Below are positions 17,986 through 28,010 of a stretch of 64,000 bases of DNA, in pieces. The stretch lies in NCBI RefSeq assembly GCF_012927245.1, contig NZ_JABBGE010000001.1, positions 248,001 through 312,000 on the forward strand, written 5' to 3'. The stretch is from Streptomyces sp. R302 (GTDB lineage: Bacteria > Actinomycetota > Actinomycetes > Streptomycetales > Streptomycetaceae). A program made the position numbers and the translations under genes. The first letter of the stretch is position 1, and each line of letters begins with the position of its first letter. The notes below the pieces were generated by a model. The model was given only the letters and a program-made list of their open reading frames with translations. It was not told the DNA's origin and did not search any database.

Positions 17986-20090
17986 GCACCCTCACCCCCA
18001 CCCGGCCCCCGAGGACCGGGGCACCCTCCGGAGCGACCGCCGAGACCGGACGCGTCGGCGGCGGGCTCTTCGAACCCCGCCAGCTCCTCGCCTCCTTCCC
18101 GGACGCGGTCAGGAAGCTCGACCCGCGCGTGATGGTGAAGTCGCCGGTCATGTTCGTGGTGCTCGTCGGCTCGGTCGTCACCACCGTCCTCGCCGTGATG
18201 CACCCCGGGGACTGGTTCGGCTGGGCGATCACCGCCTGGCTGTGGCTGACCACGGTCTTCGCCAACCTCGCGGAGGCGGTCGCCGAGGGCCGGGGCAAGG
18301 CGCAGGCCGACACCCTGCGCAAGGCCAAGACCGACACCGTCGCCCGCCGGATCATCGGCGAGAACGAGGAGCGCGTCCCCGGTACCGAGCTGAAGATCGG
18401 CGACCTCGTCGTCTGCGAGGCCGGCGACGTCATCCCCGGCGACGGTGACGTCGTCGAGGGCGTCGCGTCCGTGGACGAGTCCGCCATCACCGGCGAGTCC
18501 GCCCCGGTCATCCGCGAGTCCGGCGGCGACCGCTCGGCCGTCACCGGCGGCACGAAGGTGCTGTCGGACCGGATCGTCGTCAAGATCACGACGAAGCCCG
18601 GCGAGACCTTCATCGACCGCATGATCAACCTGGTCGAGGGCGCGGCGCGGCAGAAGACCCCGAACGAGATCGCCCTCAACATCCTGCTGGCGTCCCTCAC
18701 CATCGTCTTCCTGCTCGCCGTCGTCACCCTGAAGCCGTTCGCGATCTACGCGGGCGCCGACGAGCAGACCTCGCTCATCGTCCTGACGGCTCTTCTGGTC
18801 TGCCTGATCCCGACGACGATCGGCGCGCTGCTCTCCGCGATCGGCATCGCCGGCATGGACCGGCTGGTGCAGCGCAACGTCCTCGCCATGTCGGGGCGGG
18901 CGGTCGAGGCCGCCGGCGACGTGAGCACCCTGTTGCTCGACAAGACGGGAACGATCACCCTGGGCAACCGGCAGGCCGCCGAGTTCGTCCCCGTACGCGG
19001 CACGACGGAGGCCGAGGTCGCTGACGCCGCCCAGCTCTCCTCGCTGGCCGACGAGACGCCCGAGGGCCGTTCCATCGTGGTCCTCGCCAAGGAGAAGTAC
19101 GGGCTGCGCGAGCGTCACCAGGGCGAGCTGGCCCACGCCGAGTGGATCCAGTTCACCGCCCAGACGCGCATGTCCGGCGTGGACGTCGACGGCCGGAAGG
19201 TGCGCAAGGGCGCGACCGGTTCGGTCGTCGCGTGGGTGGAGGAGCAGGGTGGCACCGTCGCCGAGGACGCGCAGGCGCTCACGGACCGGATTTCCCAGGC
19301 TGGTGGCACGCCGCTGCTGGTGGCTGTTCAGGACGACGAGGGCGCGCGCGTCCTGGGCGTGATCCACCTGAAGGACATCGTCAAGGAGGGCATGCGGGAG
19401 CGGTTCGACGAGCTGCGTCGCATGGGCATCAAGACGATCATGATCACGGGTGACAACCCGCTGACCGCGCAGGCGATCGCCGAGGAGGCGGGTGTCGACG
19501 ACTTCCTCGCCGAGGCCACCCCCGAGGACAAGATGGCCCTCATCAAGCGGGAGCAGGCCGGCGGCAAGCTGGTCGCGATGACCGGCGACGGCACGAACGA
19601 CGCGCCCGCGCTGGCGCAGGCGGACGTGGGCGTGGCGATGAACACGGGCACGTCGGCGGCGAAGGAGGCCGGCAACATGGTCGACCTCGACTCGAACCCG
19701 ACCAAGCTCATCGAGATCGTCGAGATCGGCAAGCAGCTCCTCATCACCCGGGGCGCGTTGACGACCTTCTCCATCGCCAACGACGTCGCGAAGTACTTCG
19801 CGATCATCCCGGCCATGTTCGCCGTGGCCCACCCCTCGCTCGACAAGCTCAACATCATGGGCCTGGCCTCGCCCGAGTCCGCGATCCTCTCCGCCGTCGT
19901 CTTCAACGCGCTGATCATCGTCGCCCTGGTGCCGCTCGCCCTGAAGGGCGTGCGCTACCGGCCGAGCAGCGCCGACTCGATGCTCCGCCGCAACCTCGCG
20001 GTCTACGGGCTCGGCGGCCTGATCGCCCCCTTCGTCGGCATCAAGCTCATCGACCTCCTCCTCGCCCTCCTCATCCCCGGAATCGGTTGA
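17982..20090 (+). CDS. kdpB: Potassium-transporting P-type ATPase subunit KdpB
   Basis: The 702-aa catalytic subunit hydrolyses ATP to drive K+ uptake. It has the actuator motif ITGES, the phosphorylation site DKTGTIT (Asp320) and the hinge motif [20 protein letters not shown] proline-rich N-terminal tail of about 35 residues precedes the membrane domain. The start is fixed by the ATGA overlap with kdpA. All catalytic residues appear intact. Confidence 0.98.
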   Translation: MSTLTPTRPPRTGAPSGATAETGRVGGGLFEPRQLLASFPDAVRKLDPRVMVKSPVMFVVLVGSVVTTVLAVMHPGDWFGWAITAWLWLTTVFANLAEAVAEGRGKAQADTLRKAKTDTVARRIIGENEERVPGTELKIGDLVVCEAGDVIPGDGDVVEGVASVDESAITGESAPVIRESGGDRSAVTGGTKVLSDRIVVKITTKPGETFIDRMINLVEGAARQKTPNEIALNILLASLTIVFLLAVVTLKPFAIYAGADEQTSLIVLTALLVCLIPTTIGALLSAIGIAGMDRLVQRNVLAMSGRAVEAAGDVSTLLLDKTGTITLGNRQAAEFVPVRGTTEAEVADAAQLSSLADETPEGRSIVVLAKEKYGLRERHQGELAHAEWIQFTAQTRMSGVDVDGRKVRKGATGSVVAWVEEQGGTVAEDAQALTDRISQAGGTPLLVAVQDDEGARVLGVIHLKDIVKEGMRERFDELRRMGIKTIMITGDNPLTAQAIAEEAGVDDFLAEATPEDKMALIKREQAGGKLVAMTGDGTNDAPALAQADVGVAMNTGTSAAKEAGNMVDLDSNPTKLIEIVEIGKQLLITRGALTTFSIANDVAKYFAIIPAMFAVAHPSLDKLNIMGLASPESAILSAVVFNALIIVALVPLALKGVRYRPSSADSMLRRNLAVYGLGGLIAPFVGIKLIDLLLALLIPGIG

Positions 20091-20098
20091 TCGCCGTC

Positions 20099-20752
20099 AT
20101 GAACAACTCCGTCAGCAACACCGGGCGTGTGCTCTGGGCGGGCCTGCGCGCCCTCCTCGCCCTCACCCTCGTCTGCGGCGTCCTCTACCCGCTCGCCGTC
20201 ACCGGCATCGCCCAACTCGCCTTCCCCGGCAAGGCGAACGGCTCCGAGACCGAGGACGCGAGCGGGAGGGTCGTCGGCTCCGCGCTCATCGGGCAGACCT
20301 ACCTCGACGGGGAAGCCCCCGACCTGCGCTGGTTCCAGCCCCGTCCCTCGAACGGCCTGGGCGTCAACTCCGTCAACACCCAGTACTCGATCATCCTGTC
20401 CGGGGCCACCAACCGATCGGGTGACAACGCGGACCTGATCCAGTGGGTCACGGACGCGAAGGCGGCCGTGATCAAGGACAACTCGGTGAACGGCTACACG
20501 GTGAAGCCCTCGGACGTGCCCGCCGACGCGGTCACCTCCTCCGGCTCCGGCCTGGACCCGCACATCTCCCCGGAGTACGCGAAGCTCCAGGTCCACCGCG
20601 TCGCCGAACGCAACAAGCTCGACGTCGCGACGGTCGGGAAACTGGTCGCCGACCACACCGACGACCGGATCCTCGGCTTCATCGGCGAACCCCGCGTCAA
20701 CGTCCTCGAACTCAACATCGCCCTCAAGGCGCTGACGGCCGGCGGTCAGTAG
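20099..20752 (+). CDS. kdpC: Potassium-transporting ATPase subunit KdpC
   Basis: The 217-aa single-helix subunit has the KdpC signatures GSALIGQ, WFQPRPS and SGSGLDPHISPEYA. It associates with KdpB near the outer membrane face and increases K+ affinity. ATG 20099 is the preferred start; an in-frame TTG at 20087 overlaps the kdpB stop and is a possible coupled start. The last seven bases overlap the convergent gene at 20746. KdpD and KdpE are not in this window. Confidence 0.96.
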   Translation: MNNSVSNTGRVLWAGLRALLALTLVCGVLYPLAVTGIAQLAFPGKANGSETEDASGRVVGSALIGQTYLDGEAPDLRWFQPRPSNGLGVNSVNTQYSIILSGATNRSGDNADLIQWVTDAKAAVIKDNSVNGYTVKPSDVPADAVTSSGSGLDPHISPEYAKLQVHRVAERNKLDVATVGKLVADHTDDRILGFIGEPRVNVLELNIALKALTAGGQ

Positions 20753-21918
20753 GGCAGGACGCGGGTCTCGACCGCCGGCAGGCCCTTCGCCCACCAGTGG
20801 TCGTACCGCCCGTACACCCGCGGATCGCGGTCGGCGAGCAGCGCCCCCAGGGACGCCGCCTCGGCCGCGAGCCCGTCCCAGTCGGCGGGCGCGAGCGGGT
20901 GGAGGGCCGCCGCCTCGATCCCGCCCTCGACCGGCCGCCAGGCGCCCGCCACGTACCCGTCGACCAGGAGCGTCGGCAGCACGTCGCCGTTGATCCGTAT
21001 GACGTGCTTCCGGTACGCGGCGGGGACGATCCGGCTCCGGTCCGCGTACGCGAGCAGCGTGCTGTCCCACATCGCCATCAGGCGCGGCGGGGCGGGCACG
21101 GCGCCGTCCGGGCGGGCCGCCCCCGGCAGGTCGTACAGGACCGCCCCGTCCGGGCCCGCCAGGACCTCCGCCGCGCCCTCCGCGACGAGCGCGTCGAGCG
21201 CCGCGCGGGCCCGGCCGCGCTGCACCAGGCCGAACTGGCCCAGATCCGCCGCCGACGCCGGGCCGAAGCCCGCGAGATAGCGGCGGGCCAGTGCCTTCAG
21301 CCCCTCGGCGGCGGCCTCCGGGCCGGCCGTGAGCGACCCGGGCGTCGCCGCCACGAAACCGGGGGAGGTGGCGTACTGCCACGGCGGGCCGCTCGGCACG
21401 TGCCAGAGCGGCGCGTACTGCCGCAGCATCCGCCCCGCCGCCGGGGTGAGGCTCCCGCCGCCCCACAACTCCTCGGCGCGCCGCCGTAGTTCCTCCCCGG
21501 TGCGGGAACGGGCGGCGTACGCGAGGAGCTCCGGCAGCAGCGCGTCGGCGCCCTCCGGGGTGAGCCCGGTGTCGGTGAACCGCCGGTCGCGCAGCCGGCT
21601 GCCGCGCAGCGTCGGCTCCACCGCCGCCCGGAAGGGGCGGTAGTCGTCGGCACGCACGAGGTGCAGGGTGATCCGCATCAGCGTCGAGCGGACCAGCCGG
21701 AAGCCCTCGACGGCCGCGTCCAGGGCGGCCGGGTCGAAGCCCGCCACCCTGTTCCACAGCGCCACGTACGGCGAGCCCGGCTGCTGCGCCTGGAGCGCCA
21801 CCACCCGCCGGACCGCCTCCTCCACGGACACCGGTTCCCGCGCGAGCAGCAACTGACGGGCGAGCGTGGCCCGGTTGAGGGAGCGGGCGGTGAGGGCCGG
21901 CGGCACGGTCGCGGTCAT
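20746..21918 (-). CDS. AlkZ-like (HTH_42) winged-helix DNA glycosylase family protein
   Basis: This 390-aa protein belongs to the HTH_42 family that includes AlkZ and YcaQ, DNA glycosylases acting on bulky or crosslinked alkyl adducts. The N-terminal block RRVVALQAQQPGSPYVALW carries the QxQ catalytic motif (QAQ) typical of the AlkZ-like branch rather than the QxD of YcaQ. Tandem winged-helix regions follow. ATG 21918 starts the conserved part. AlkZ relatives sometimes provide self-resistance to DNA-alkylating natural products; no such cluster is visible here, so a general repair role is as likely. Confidence 0.8.
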   Translation of the reverse strand: MTATVPPALTARSLNRATLARQLLLAREPVSVEEAVRRVVALQAQQPGSPYVALWNRVAGFDPAALDAAVEGFRLVRSTLMRITLHLVRADDYRPFRAAVEPTLRGSRLRDRRFTDTGLTPEGADALLPELLAYAARSRTGEELRRRAEELWGGGSLTPAAGRMLRQYAPLWHVPSGPPWQYATSPGFVAATPGSLTAGPEAAAEGLKALARRYLAGFGPASAADLGQFGLVQRGRARAALDALVAEGAAEVLAGPDGAVLYDLPGAARPDGAVPAPPRLMAMWDSTLLAYADRSRIVPAAYRKHVIRINGDVLPTLLVDGYVAGAWRPVEGGIEAAALHPLAPADWDGLAAEAASLGALLADRDPRVYGRYDHWWAKGLPAVETRVLPY

Positions 21919-22105
21919 GGCTCCGATTGTGGCGGGTGGCACCGACAATCCCGGTGCGTCACGGTCGTCGTCCGAGGTCCCGCCCCCCCCGCGCGAAAAA
22001 AGCGGCTCCGCGTGAACGGCCCCGTGCGAACAATGAGGAGGGAACCGCACGCACCGCACGGCACCGTACGCACCGCACCACCGACCACCCACAGGAGCCC
22101 CGCCC

Positions 22106-23215
22106 ATGAGCACCCCAGCCCCCCTCCGGATAGGCGTCCTCGCCCCGCTGAGCCGCCCCGGCTGGACGGAGGCGGGCCGGCACCTGCTGGCCGGCCTCGA
22201 ACTGGCCGCGGACGAGATCACCGCCACGGGAGGGATCACCGCGGCCGGAGGTGTCGGCGGGCGGCCCCTGGAGCTCCTGGTCAGGGACACCGCGGCCGAC
22301 CCGCGCCGGGCCGAGGCGGCCGTGGACGAGCTGGCGGCCCTCGGGGCGGTCGCCCTGGCGGGGGAGTACCACAGCGTGGTGGCGCGGGCCGCGGCCGCCC
22401 GCGCCGAGGCCCTCGGCGTGCCGTACCTGTGCTCGTCCGCGGTGATCGACGCGCTGACCGACGAGCCGGCGGAGCGGGTGGCGCGCCTGGCCCCCGTACA
22501 GTCCCAAGGCTGGCGGCTCTACGCCGAGTTCCTCCTCGCCGAGGGCCACACCCGCCTCGCGGTCGCGACCGAGCCGGGCGCCTACTGGGCGGCGGGCACC
22601 CGGATCCTCCGCGAGCACCTGGCCCCGCGCGGCGGCACCGTCACGGAGTTCGACGCGCGCGCCCTGGAGCCGGCGGCGCTCGCCGACGCGCTGGCCGCTG
22701 AGGGCGCGACGGCGCTGCTCCTCCTCACCGGCTTCCCGGGCCCGGCGGTCGAGCTGGTCCGGGCGGTCCGCGGGGCAGCCCGCCGCGACCCGCGCCTCGC
22801 GGGCGTCCTGATCGGCGCGCCGGCCGGCCAGCCGGAGTTCGCCGAGTGGGCGGAGCTGCTCGGCGAGGAGGCCGGCGGGGTCCCCTTCCTCCGCTACCTC
22901 CCCGCCCGGCCGACCCCCCTCGGCGCACGGGTGGAGGCGGCCCTCCGCGCCCGCCTCGGCGCCGCGCCGTCCTTCGTGGCCTTCGAGGGGTACGACACGG
23001 TCACCGTCCTCGCCGACGCCCTCCGCGTCCACGGCACGGACCGCGCGGCGGTGGCCGGGGCCTGGCCGCGGGTGGTCGTGGAGGGCACCCGGGGCGAGAT
23101 CCGCTTCACCCGCCCGTCCCCGTCCGCCCCCGTCTGGCAGTGGGCGGGCCCGGTCCAGGTGGCCGACCGCGACCCGGCGGATCCCACCCGCTTCCGTACT
23201 CTCCGCGTGCGGTAG
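22106..23215 (+). CDS. Periplasmic-binding-fold protein without signal peptide
   Basis: The 369-aa product has the type I periplasmic binding fold of Leu/Ile/Val-type receptors (LRIGVLAPLSRPGWTEAGRH; VRDTAADPRRAEAAVDEL; VAFEGYDTVTVLADALR). No signal peptide or lipobox is present, so it is probably cytosolic and not part of an importer. It starts at an ATG with AGGAG upstream. No permease or ATPase genes are adjacent. It could be a small-molecule sensor or an enzyme-like relative; the ligand is unknown. Confidence 0.75.
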   Translation: MSTPAPLRIGVLAPLSRPGWTEAGRHLLAGLELAADEITATGGITAAGGVGGRPLELLVRDTAADPRRAEAAVDELAALGAVALAGEYHSVVARAAAARAEALGVPYLCSSAVIDALTDEPAERVARLAPVQSQGWRLYAEFLLAEGHTRLAVATEPGAYWAAGTRILREHLAPRGGTVTEFDARALEPAALADALAAEGATALLLLTGFPGPAVELVRAVRGAARRDPRLAGVLIGAPAGQPEFAEWAELLGEEAGGVPFLRYLPARPTPLGARVEAALRARLGAAPSFVAFEGYDTVTVLADALRVHGTDRAAVAGAWPRVVVEGTRGEIRFTRPSPSAPVWQWAGPVQVADRDPADPTRFRTLRVR

Positions 23216-23357
23216 GCGAGTCGGAGGCCGTGGTGATCGCGGTGCTGAGCCACCCCGGCGCTGCCGGGCAAGCTCTCCGCGCCGCAGCGCCGGGAAGGCG
23301 ACGAACGCACCACCGCCCTCCTCACCGCCGCCGCCCCGCCTGACCCCTGCGGGCCGG

Positions 23358-25331
23358 TCAATCCGCCGTTCGCCGCAGGACCAGGCTGAGGAAGCCGAAG
23401 CTGTCCCGGTACCCGTGCAGCCACCGCGAGCGCTGAGCGTCGGCCGTCTCCAGCACCTGTGCGGCGGCCGGATCGGCGGGGTGGTCCAGAGCCCATGCGG
23501 CCAGCGAGCCCCAGCAGGCCCACTCGTAGGCGTCCAGCTCGGCGCGGGTGCTGACATGGCCGTGGACGGGGGTCCATCCCTCGGCGACGACGCGGTCCAC
23601 CGTGGTCGCCAGGTCGTCGAGATCACCGAACATCTCGACGGCCTCCGGCGAGGGGGCGCGGTCCCAGAACGACTCGCCGATCAGGACACGGCCGCCGGGG
23701 GCCAGGTGCTCGCGGGCCGCCGCGAGGGTGGGGAGCAGGCCGCCGAAGGCATGGGTCGCGCCGACGCTGACGACCAGGTCGAACCGCTGCGCGGAGACGA
23801 ACCCCGCGGCTTCCCGGTGGTGGAGGACCAGCCGCTCGCCGACCCCGAGCCCGTTCGCCGCCCGGCGGGCCCGCGCCAGGGAGACGTCGGAGACGTCGAC
23901 GCCCTCGGCGTGCAGGCGGGGGCGCTTCGCCAGGGCGCGCAGCAGCCATTCCGCCGTGCCGCACCCGAGGTCGAGCACCCGCTCGTCGCCGCGCGGGAGG
24001 CCGCGTTCGAGGAGCAGGCCGACCGCGTCGTCGTCGAGCGGAGCCTTGATCGGGTGGCCGGCATGGGCGATCGCGGAGATCCGTTCGCGGCTCATCGGCG
24101 CGGCGGGTGCCGTGCCGAGGGCGTCCGCCGTGTCGAGGAGCAGCTTCGCCGCCACCGCTGTCCCGTCGGTGCGGATCGTGGAGGCGACGGCCTTCGCCCG
24201 TGCCTCCGTCTCGGGGGCCAGGGCCGTCCCGAGCGCGGCCGACAGCGAGTCGAAGGTCGGGGTCGGGCCGTCGTGCGCCGCGCCGATGCCCAGGTCGGCC
24301 ACGCGGGCGGCCCAGTGCGGCTGGTCCACGAACTGGGGTACCACCACCTGGGGCGCACCGGCTCGGGCGGCGGTGGTCGTCGTGCCCGCGCCGCCGTGGT
24401 GGACGACGGCGGCGACACGGCGGAACAGGGCCTGGTGGTTGACGTCGCCGACGGCGAAGCAGTCGTCCGCGTCGTCGACCGGCCCCAGGCCGGCCCAGCC
24501 GCGGGAGACGAGGACGCGTCGGCCCTGAGCGCGGGCCGCCTCGACGGTCGTCCGGGCGATGTCGGTGGCCGTGCCCATGGGCATGCTCCCGAAGCCGACG
24601 TACACCGGAGGCGTACCGGCGTCCAGGAAGGCCTCCAGGTCGGCGGGCAGGGGGCGTTCGTCGGGCAGGATCCACGCGCCGGTCTGCACGACGTCGAGGT
24701 TCGTCAGCCGCTCCCACGGGCCCAGGACGGGGTCCACCGCCAGCCACGGCCGCTCGCCGAAGACGTGGTCGCGGACGTTGTCCACCGGTGCGAGGCCGAG
24801 CGCCTCGCGGTGGGCGTTGAGGGGCTCGCGCTAGAGGGCGTCGACCTTCTGGGCGTCCAGGTCCCACAGGGCCTGGATGTCGGTCGTTCCGGGCGGGGCG
24901 GGCGGGCCCGGCCGCGCCGACGGACGGTAGTGCGCGGACGGCATCTCGAACGGATGGAAGCCCGCGTACACGTAGCGGATGCCCAGCTTCTCGGCCACCG
25001 AGCGGGCACCGGCCGGCATCAGACCGCTCGCGACCAGCACGTCGCAGCCCTCGGCCGCCTCGCCGACCGTGTCGAAGTGCGCGGCGACCAGCTCGGCGGC
25101 GAACGCGGCCGCGTCCGACGGCGGCGCTCCCGTACGCAGCGCGCGCACGTCCCGCCCGAAGGGCACCAGCTCCGCGCCGACACCGGCCAGCAGGTCCGCG
25201 AACTCCTCGTCCGGCGGCGCGCACACGCGTACCTCCGCGCCGAGCTTCCGCAGCTGAAGCGCCAGACCCGCCAGCGGTGCGATGTCGCCGCGCGATCCGT
25301 AGGCCATCAACAACACGCGCATTCCGTGCAT
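23358..25331 (-). pseudogene. Glycosyltransferase (GT1)-methyltransferase fusion interrupted by an in-frame TAG
   Basis: A single minus-strand frame encodes an antibiotic-type GT1 glycosyltransferase (N-domain MRVLLMAYGSRGDIAPLAGL; C-domain [13 protein letters not shown] and [18 protein letters not shown]) followed directly by a class I SAM methyltransferase ([14 protein letters not shown]). At 24831-24833 a TAG stop splits the frame after KVDAL; the following codons continue the expected GT sequence ([18 protein letters not shown]) without a shift. ATG 25331 follows AGGA. Either this is a recent nonsense mutation, a base-call error, or readthrough. The methyltransferase half could still be translated from ATG 24785 or 24095, though no good SD is seen. 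The GT-methyltransferase fusion itself is uncommon. Confidence 0.8.
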
Positions 25332-25441
25332 CTCATTCCTGTGGGTGCCGGCCGTGGCCGGCGATGGTGCGGCGGGATTCGGGTCCTCCGAGTCCCGCCG
25401 TGGGCCCCCTCGGGGCCGGGACGTCGTGCGGGTGGTGCGGG

Positions 25442-26254
25442 TCAGCGGGCCCAGGGCAGTTCCCGCGTGCCGTCGGTACCGGGGACGGAGGCGACTCCGC
25501 CGGCGGGCATGGAGACGTGGGCCGCGGCCTGTTCCGGGGCGTGGACCCGGCGGAGGAGGTTCGGCGGCAGGATCAGGGTCTGGCCGGCCGTGACCTTCTC
25601 GCTCCGGCCGTCGCAGGTCACCTCCAGGGCTCCCGCGGTGACCGTCCAGACCTGTTCACGGTCGACGGAGTGCTCGGGGCCGGTGGCGCCGGCGTTCATC
25701 GTGACGGTCCAGGTGCTGAGCGCGGCGCTGCCGCGGCTGGGAGCCGCCAGGCCGGTCATGGTCGCGTTCGGGGAGACGGTGACGTGGTCCGCGGAGGGTG
25801 AGATCACCCGCATGGCGGCGCTCACGTCGTCGTCGACGGGATCGGTGGCGGCCGGATCGGCGTCGACAGGATGGGCGTCGGCCGCCCATTCGACGAGCTG
25901 GACGACGACACCGTTCGGGTCGGTCATCTGGAACAGCCGCTCGCCCCACGGCTCCTCGCGCAGCGGCATGGTGATGGGGGCGCCCGCCGCGCGCAGCCGG
26001 GTCTCCTCCGCCGCGAGGTCGGTCACGGTGAGCGCCAGGATCAGACCGGCCGCCCGCCGGTCGCGCTGCTCGGGCGGGAGGATCTCCGTACCCGCGCGGA
26101 GCAGGACGACGTCGACGGCGGCGTCCCCGCGCGTCAGGGACGCGAACCCGTCGTCGGCCCTCGTCACCTCGTAGCCGAGGTAGGCGTGGAGGAACCGGCG
26201 GGAGGCGTCCACGTCGGCGACGGTCAGGGAGAGCGTGGAGGAGGAGACGTTCAT
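25442..26254 (-). CDS. VOC (glyoxalase-like) domain fused to cupin domain
   Basis: The 270-aa protein has an N-terminal glyoxalase/dioxygenase-superfamily domain (residues about 1-128, ending in MTDPNGVVVQLVEWA) and a C-terminal cupin domain (about 150-265, with EHSVDREQVWTVTAGALEV). Single VOC proteins often bind drugs or act as lyases; the cupin may bind metal or ligand. The ATG overlaps the stop of the upstream DHFR-like gene (ATGA), so the two are co-expressed. The function is unknown. Confidence 0.8.
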   Translation of the reverse strand: MNVSSSTLSLTVADVDASRRFLHAYLGYEVTRADDGFASLTRGDAAVDVVLLRAGTEILPPEQRDRRAAGLILALTVTDLAAEETRLRAAGAPITMPLREEPWGERLFQMTDPNGVVVQLVEWAADAHPVDADPAATDPVDDDVSAAMRVISPSADHVTVSPNATMTGLAAPSRGSAALSTWTVTMNAGATGPEHSVDREQVWTVTAGALEVTCDGRSEKVTAGQTLILPPNLLRRVHAPEQAAAHVSMPAGGVASVPGTDGTRELPWAR

Positions 26255-26823
26255 GCCTGCACCTTCGCGAAGTGGGTGAGGGTGAAGCCGGAGTCGAAGG
26301 ACCGCGTGCCGACCGGGGCGAAGCGCGTCGGAGAGAACGGGCCGTCGAACAGGGGGATGCCGGATCCGAGGAAGATGGGGTGGCGCTTGATGATCAGCTC
26401 GTCGATCTCGTCCCGGAGGACGGCCGCCAGCTTGCCGCCGCCGCACAGCCAGATGTCCAGGCCGTCCTGTTCCTTGAGCTCGCGGACGAGCGCGACGGGG
26501 TCGTCCACGACGGTCACCGCCGGATCGGGGCTGACGAGCGTGCGGGAGACGACGTACTGATCCAGGTGGGCGTACGGGCTGGTGAGTCCGGCCTTGAGCC
26601 CCGGGTCGTAGGTCGCGCGGCCCATGATGACCGTGTCGAAGCGCCGGGCGGCCCGGTCGGCGACGCCGAACGGCTCACGCGCGGGGGTGGGCATGGTCTC
26701 GGGAAAGTCCGCCAGGATCGCGGCGGCCTCCTCCCCCTCGAAGGGGAGGAAGTCGTACTGGCCCTCGGGCCCCGCGATGAAGCCGTCGAGGGTGGCGGAT
26801 ATGTAGTAGGTCAGCTTGCGCAA
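26251..26823 (-). CDS. Dihydrofolate reductase/RibD C-terminal family protein
   Basis: The 190-aa product has the RibD-C fold motifs MRKLTYYISATLDGFIAGP, FDTVIMGRATYDPGL and DIWLCGGGKLAAVLRDEID. These YyaP/YwjB-like NADPH-binding proteins are of mostly unknown substrate; they are not the housekeeping DHFR. The gene is coupled to the VOC-cupin gene by a 4-base overlap. Confidence 0.85.
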   Translation of the reverse strand: MRKLTYYISATLDGFIAGPEGQYDFLPFEGEEAAAILADFPETMPTPAREPFGVADRAARRFDTVIMGRATYDPGLKAGLTSPYAHLDQYVVSRTLVSPDPAVTVVDDPVALVRELKEQDGLDIWLCGGGKLAAVLRDEIDELIIKRHPIFLGSGIPLFDGPFSPTRFAPVGTRSFDSGFTLTHFAKVQA

Positions 26824-26859
26824 GCGCTTCTCGCTTCTTCGATTCTTCGATGGAGGGCG

Positions 26860-26895
26860 TGTACGGGGTGTACGGGGTGTACGGGGTGTACGGGG
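26860..26895. repeat. Four tandem copies of a 9-bp unit
   Basis: TGTACGGGG is repeated four times without change directly downstream of the GNAT gene stop and upstream of the DHFR-like gene on the minus strand. It could vary in copy number by slippage. Confidence 0.85.
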
Positions 26896-26896
26896 A

Positions 26897-27898
26897 TCAG
26901 GCGGCGGGCACGTCGAGCTGGAACTCGTGCGTGCGCCGGTAGGAGCGGAACCCCAGCCGGTGGTTGACGGCCAGCATGTGGACGTTGTCGTCGGCGTTGT
27001 CCGTCTCGATCTCGACGACGCCGGGGTGCTCGGCGCGCAGCCGCCGCACCATGGCGGCCTTGACCCATAGCCCGAGGCCGTGGCCGCGGTGGGCGGGCAC
27101 GACCGCCGTGTCGTACTGCTGGGCGCGCGGACCCGTGCCCTGGGGGAGCAGGATCTCGGTGTAGCCGGCCATGGTGCCGTCGTCGTGGACGGCGGCGACG
27201 GTCAGCAGGGTGTCCCCGCGATCGGCGACCACCCGGCCCATGGCGCGGACCCGGTCGGCGTCCCACGCCACGCTGCCGTAGTCCAGGTCTCCCACGGGCA
27301 TGTCGTTCATCGCGTTCTTGGCCGCGGCGAAGGCGTCGGCGAGGTCGTCGGGAACGGTTCCGGTCCAGCCGGTCAGCCGGTAGCCGGGGTGCTCGGCATC
27401 GGCCGTCCGCAGGAGGTCGGCCCCGCCCGTCCCGTCGAGGCGCAGGAGGAGGTGATCCAGGGTGAGCGCCCTGCGGAAGCCGTGACGCTCGCCGAACGCC
27501 TCGCCCGGACCGCCGGCCGCGGCCGTGGTGATCAGGCTGCGCCGGTTCTCGGCGCGGCAGGCCGCCACCGCTGCCGACAGCAGGAGGGTGCCGAAGCCCA
27601 GGCGGCGGTGGGCGGGGTCGAGGTGGAGTTCCAGTTCGGCCAGGTGCTCCTGCCCTCCGGAGGTGAACAGCCGCAGGCCGGCGACGCCGACCGGGATGCC
27701 GTCCGCACCGGTGGCGAGCCAGGTGAGCCGGCGACTGCCCAGGGCGGGTCCGGTGAGCTGGGCGTGGATCTGCTCCGGGCCGGGCGGCGGTACGTCCGGC
27801 AGGTCGTGGGCCATCGAGGCGGCGACGACCTGATGCCACGCGGCGGCTTCGGAGGGCGAAACGGTCTGGAGCGGGTGGATGTGCACTGCTGTGGGCAA
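26897..27898 (-). CDS. Tandem-domain GNAT N-acetyltransferase
   Basis: The 333-aa protein contains two GNAT folds. The first has a degenerate acetyl-CoA site (LHLDPAHRRLGFGTLLL) and the second has VVPAHRGHGLGLWVKAAMV, closer to the canonical R/Q-x-x-G-x-G/A loop, followed by NADDNVHMLAVNHRLGFR. Such double GNATs resemble mycothiol synthase in layout, but the substrate here is unknown. The start is uncertain: TTG 27898 gives the longest sensible product, GTG 27886 is an alternative, and neither has a strong SD. Confidence 0.8.
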   Translation of the reverse strand: MPTAVHIHPLQTVSPSEAAAWHQVVAASMAHDLPDVPPPGPEQIHAQLTGPALGSRRLTWLATGADGIPVGVAGLRLFTSGGQEHLAELELHLDPAHRRLGFGTLLLSAAVAACRAENRRSLITTAAAGGPGEAFGERHGFRRALTLDHLLLRLDGTGGADLLRTADAEHPGYRLTGWTGTVPDDLADAFAAAKNAMNDMPVGDLDYGSVAWDADRVRAMGRVVADRGDTLLTVAAVHDDGTMAGYTEILLPQGTGPRAQQYDTAVVPAHRGHGLGLWVKAAMVRRLRAEHPGVVEIETDNADDNVHMLAVNHRLGFRSYRRTHEFQLDVPAA

Positions 27899-27961
27899 AG
27901 TGGTGACTTTCGTGATCGATGAAGCACTTCAGGGAGGTGTGAAGGGGGCTGCGCGCCCCGA

Positions 27962-28010
27962 TTCAGGCGCTGCGCCGTTGTTCAGACGCTGCGCCGTTGT
28001 TCAGGCGCCG
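27962..28010. repeat. 19-bp tandem repeat, 2.5 copies
   Basis: Units at 27962-27980 and 27981-27999 differ at one base and a partial third copy runs into the stop codon of the AhpD-like gene. It lies in the short gap before the GNAT gene. Confidence 0.8.

Noticed and set aside
23216..23357. Short plus-strand coding-like fragment between the binding-fold gene and the glycosyltransferase gene
   Set aside because: No start, no SD and no recognisable family; too weak to call a gene or pseudogene.
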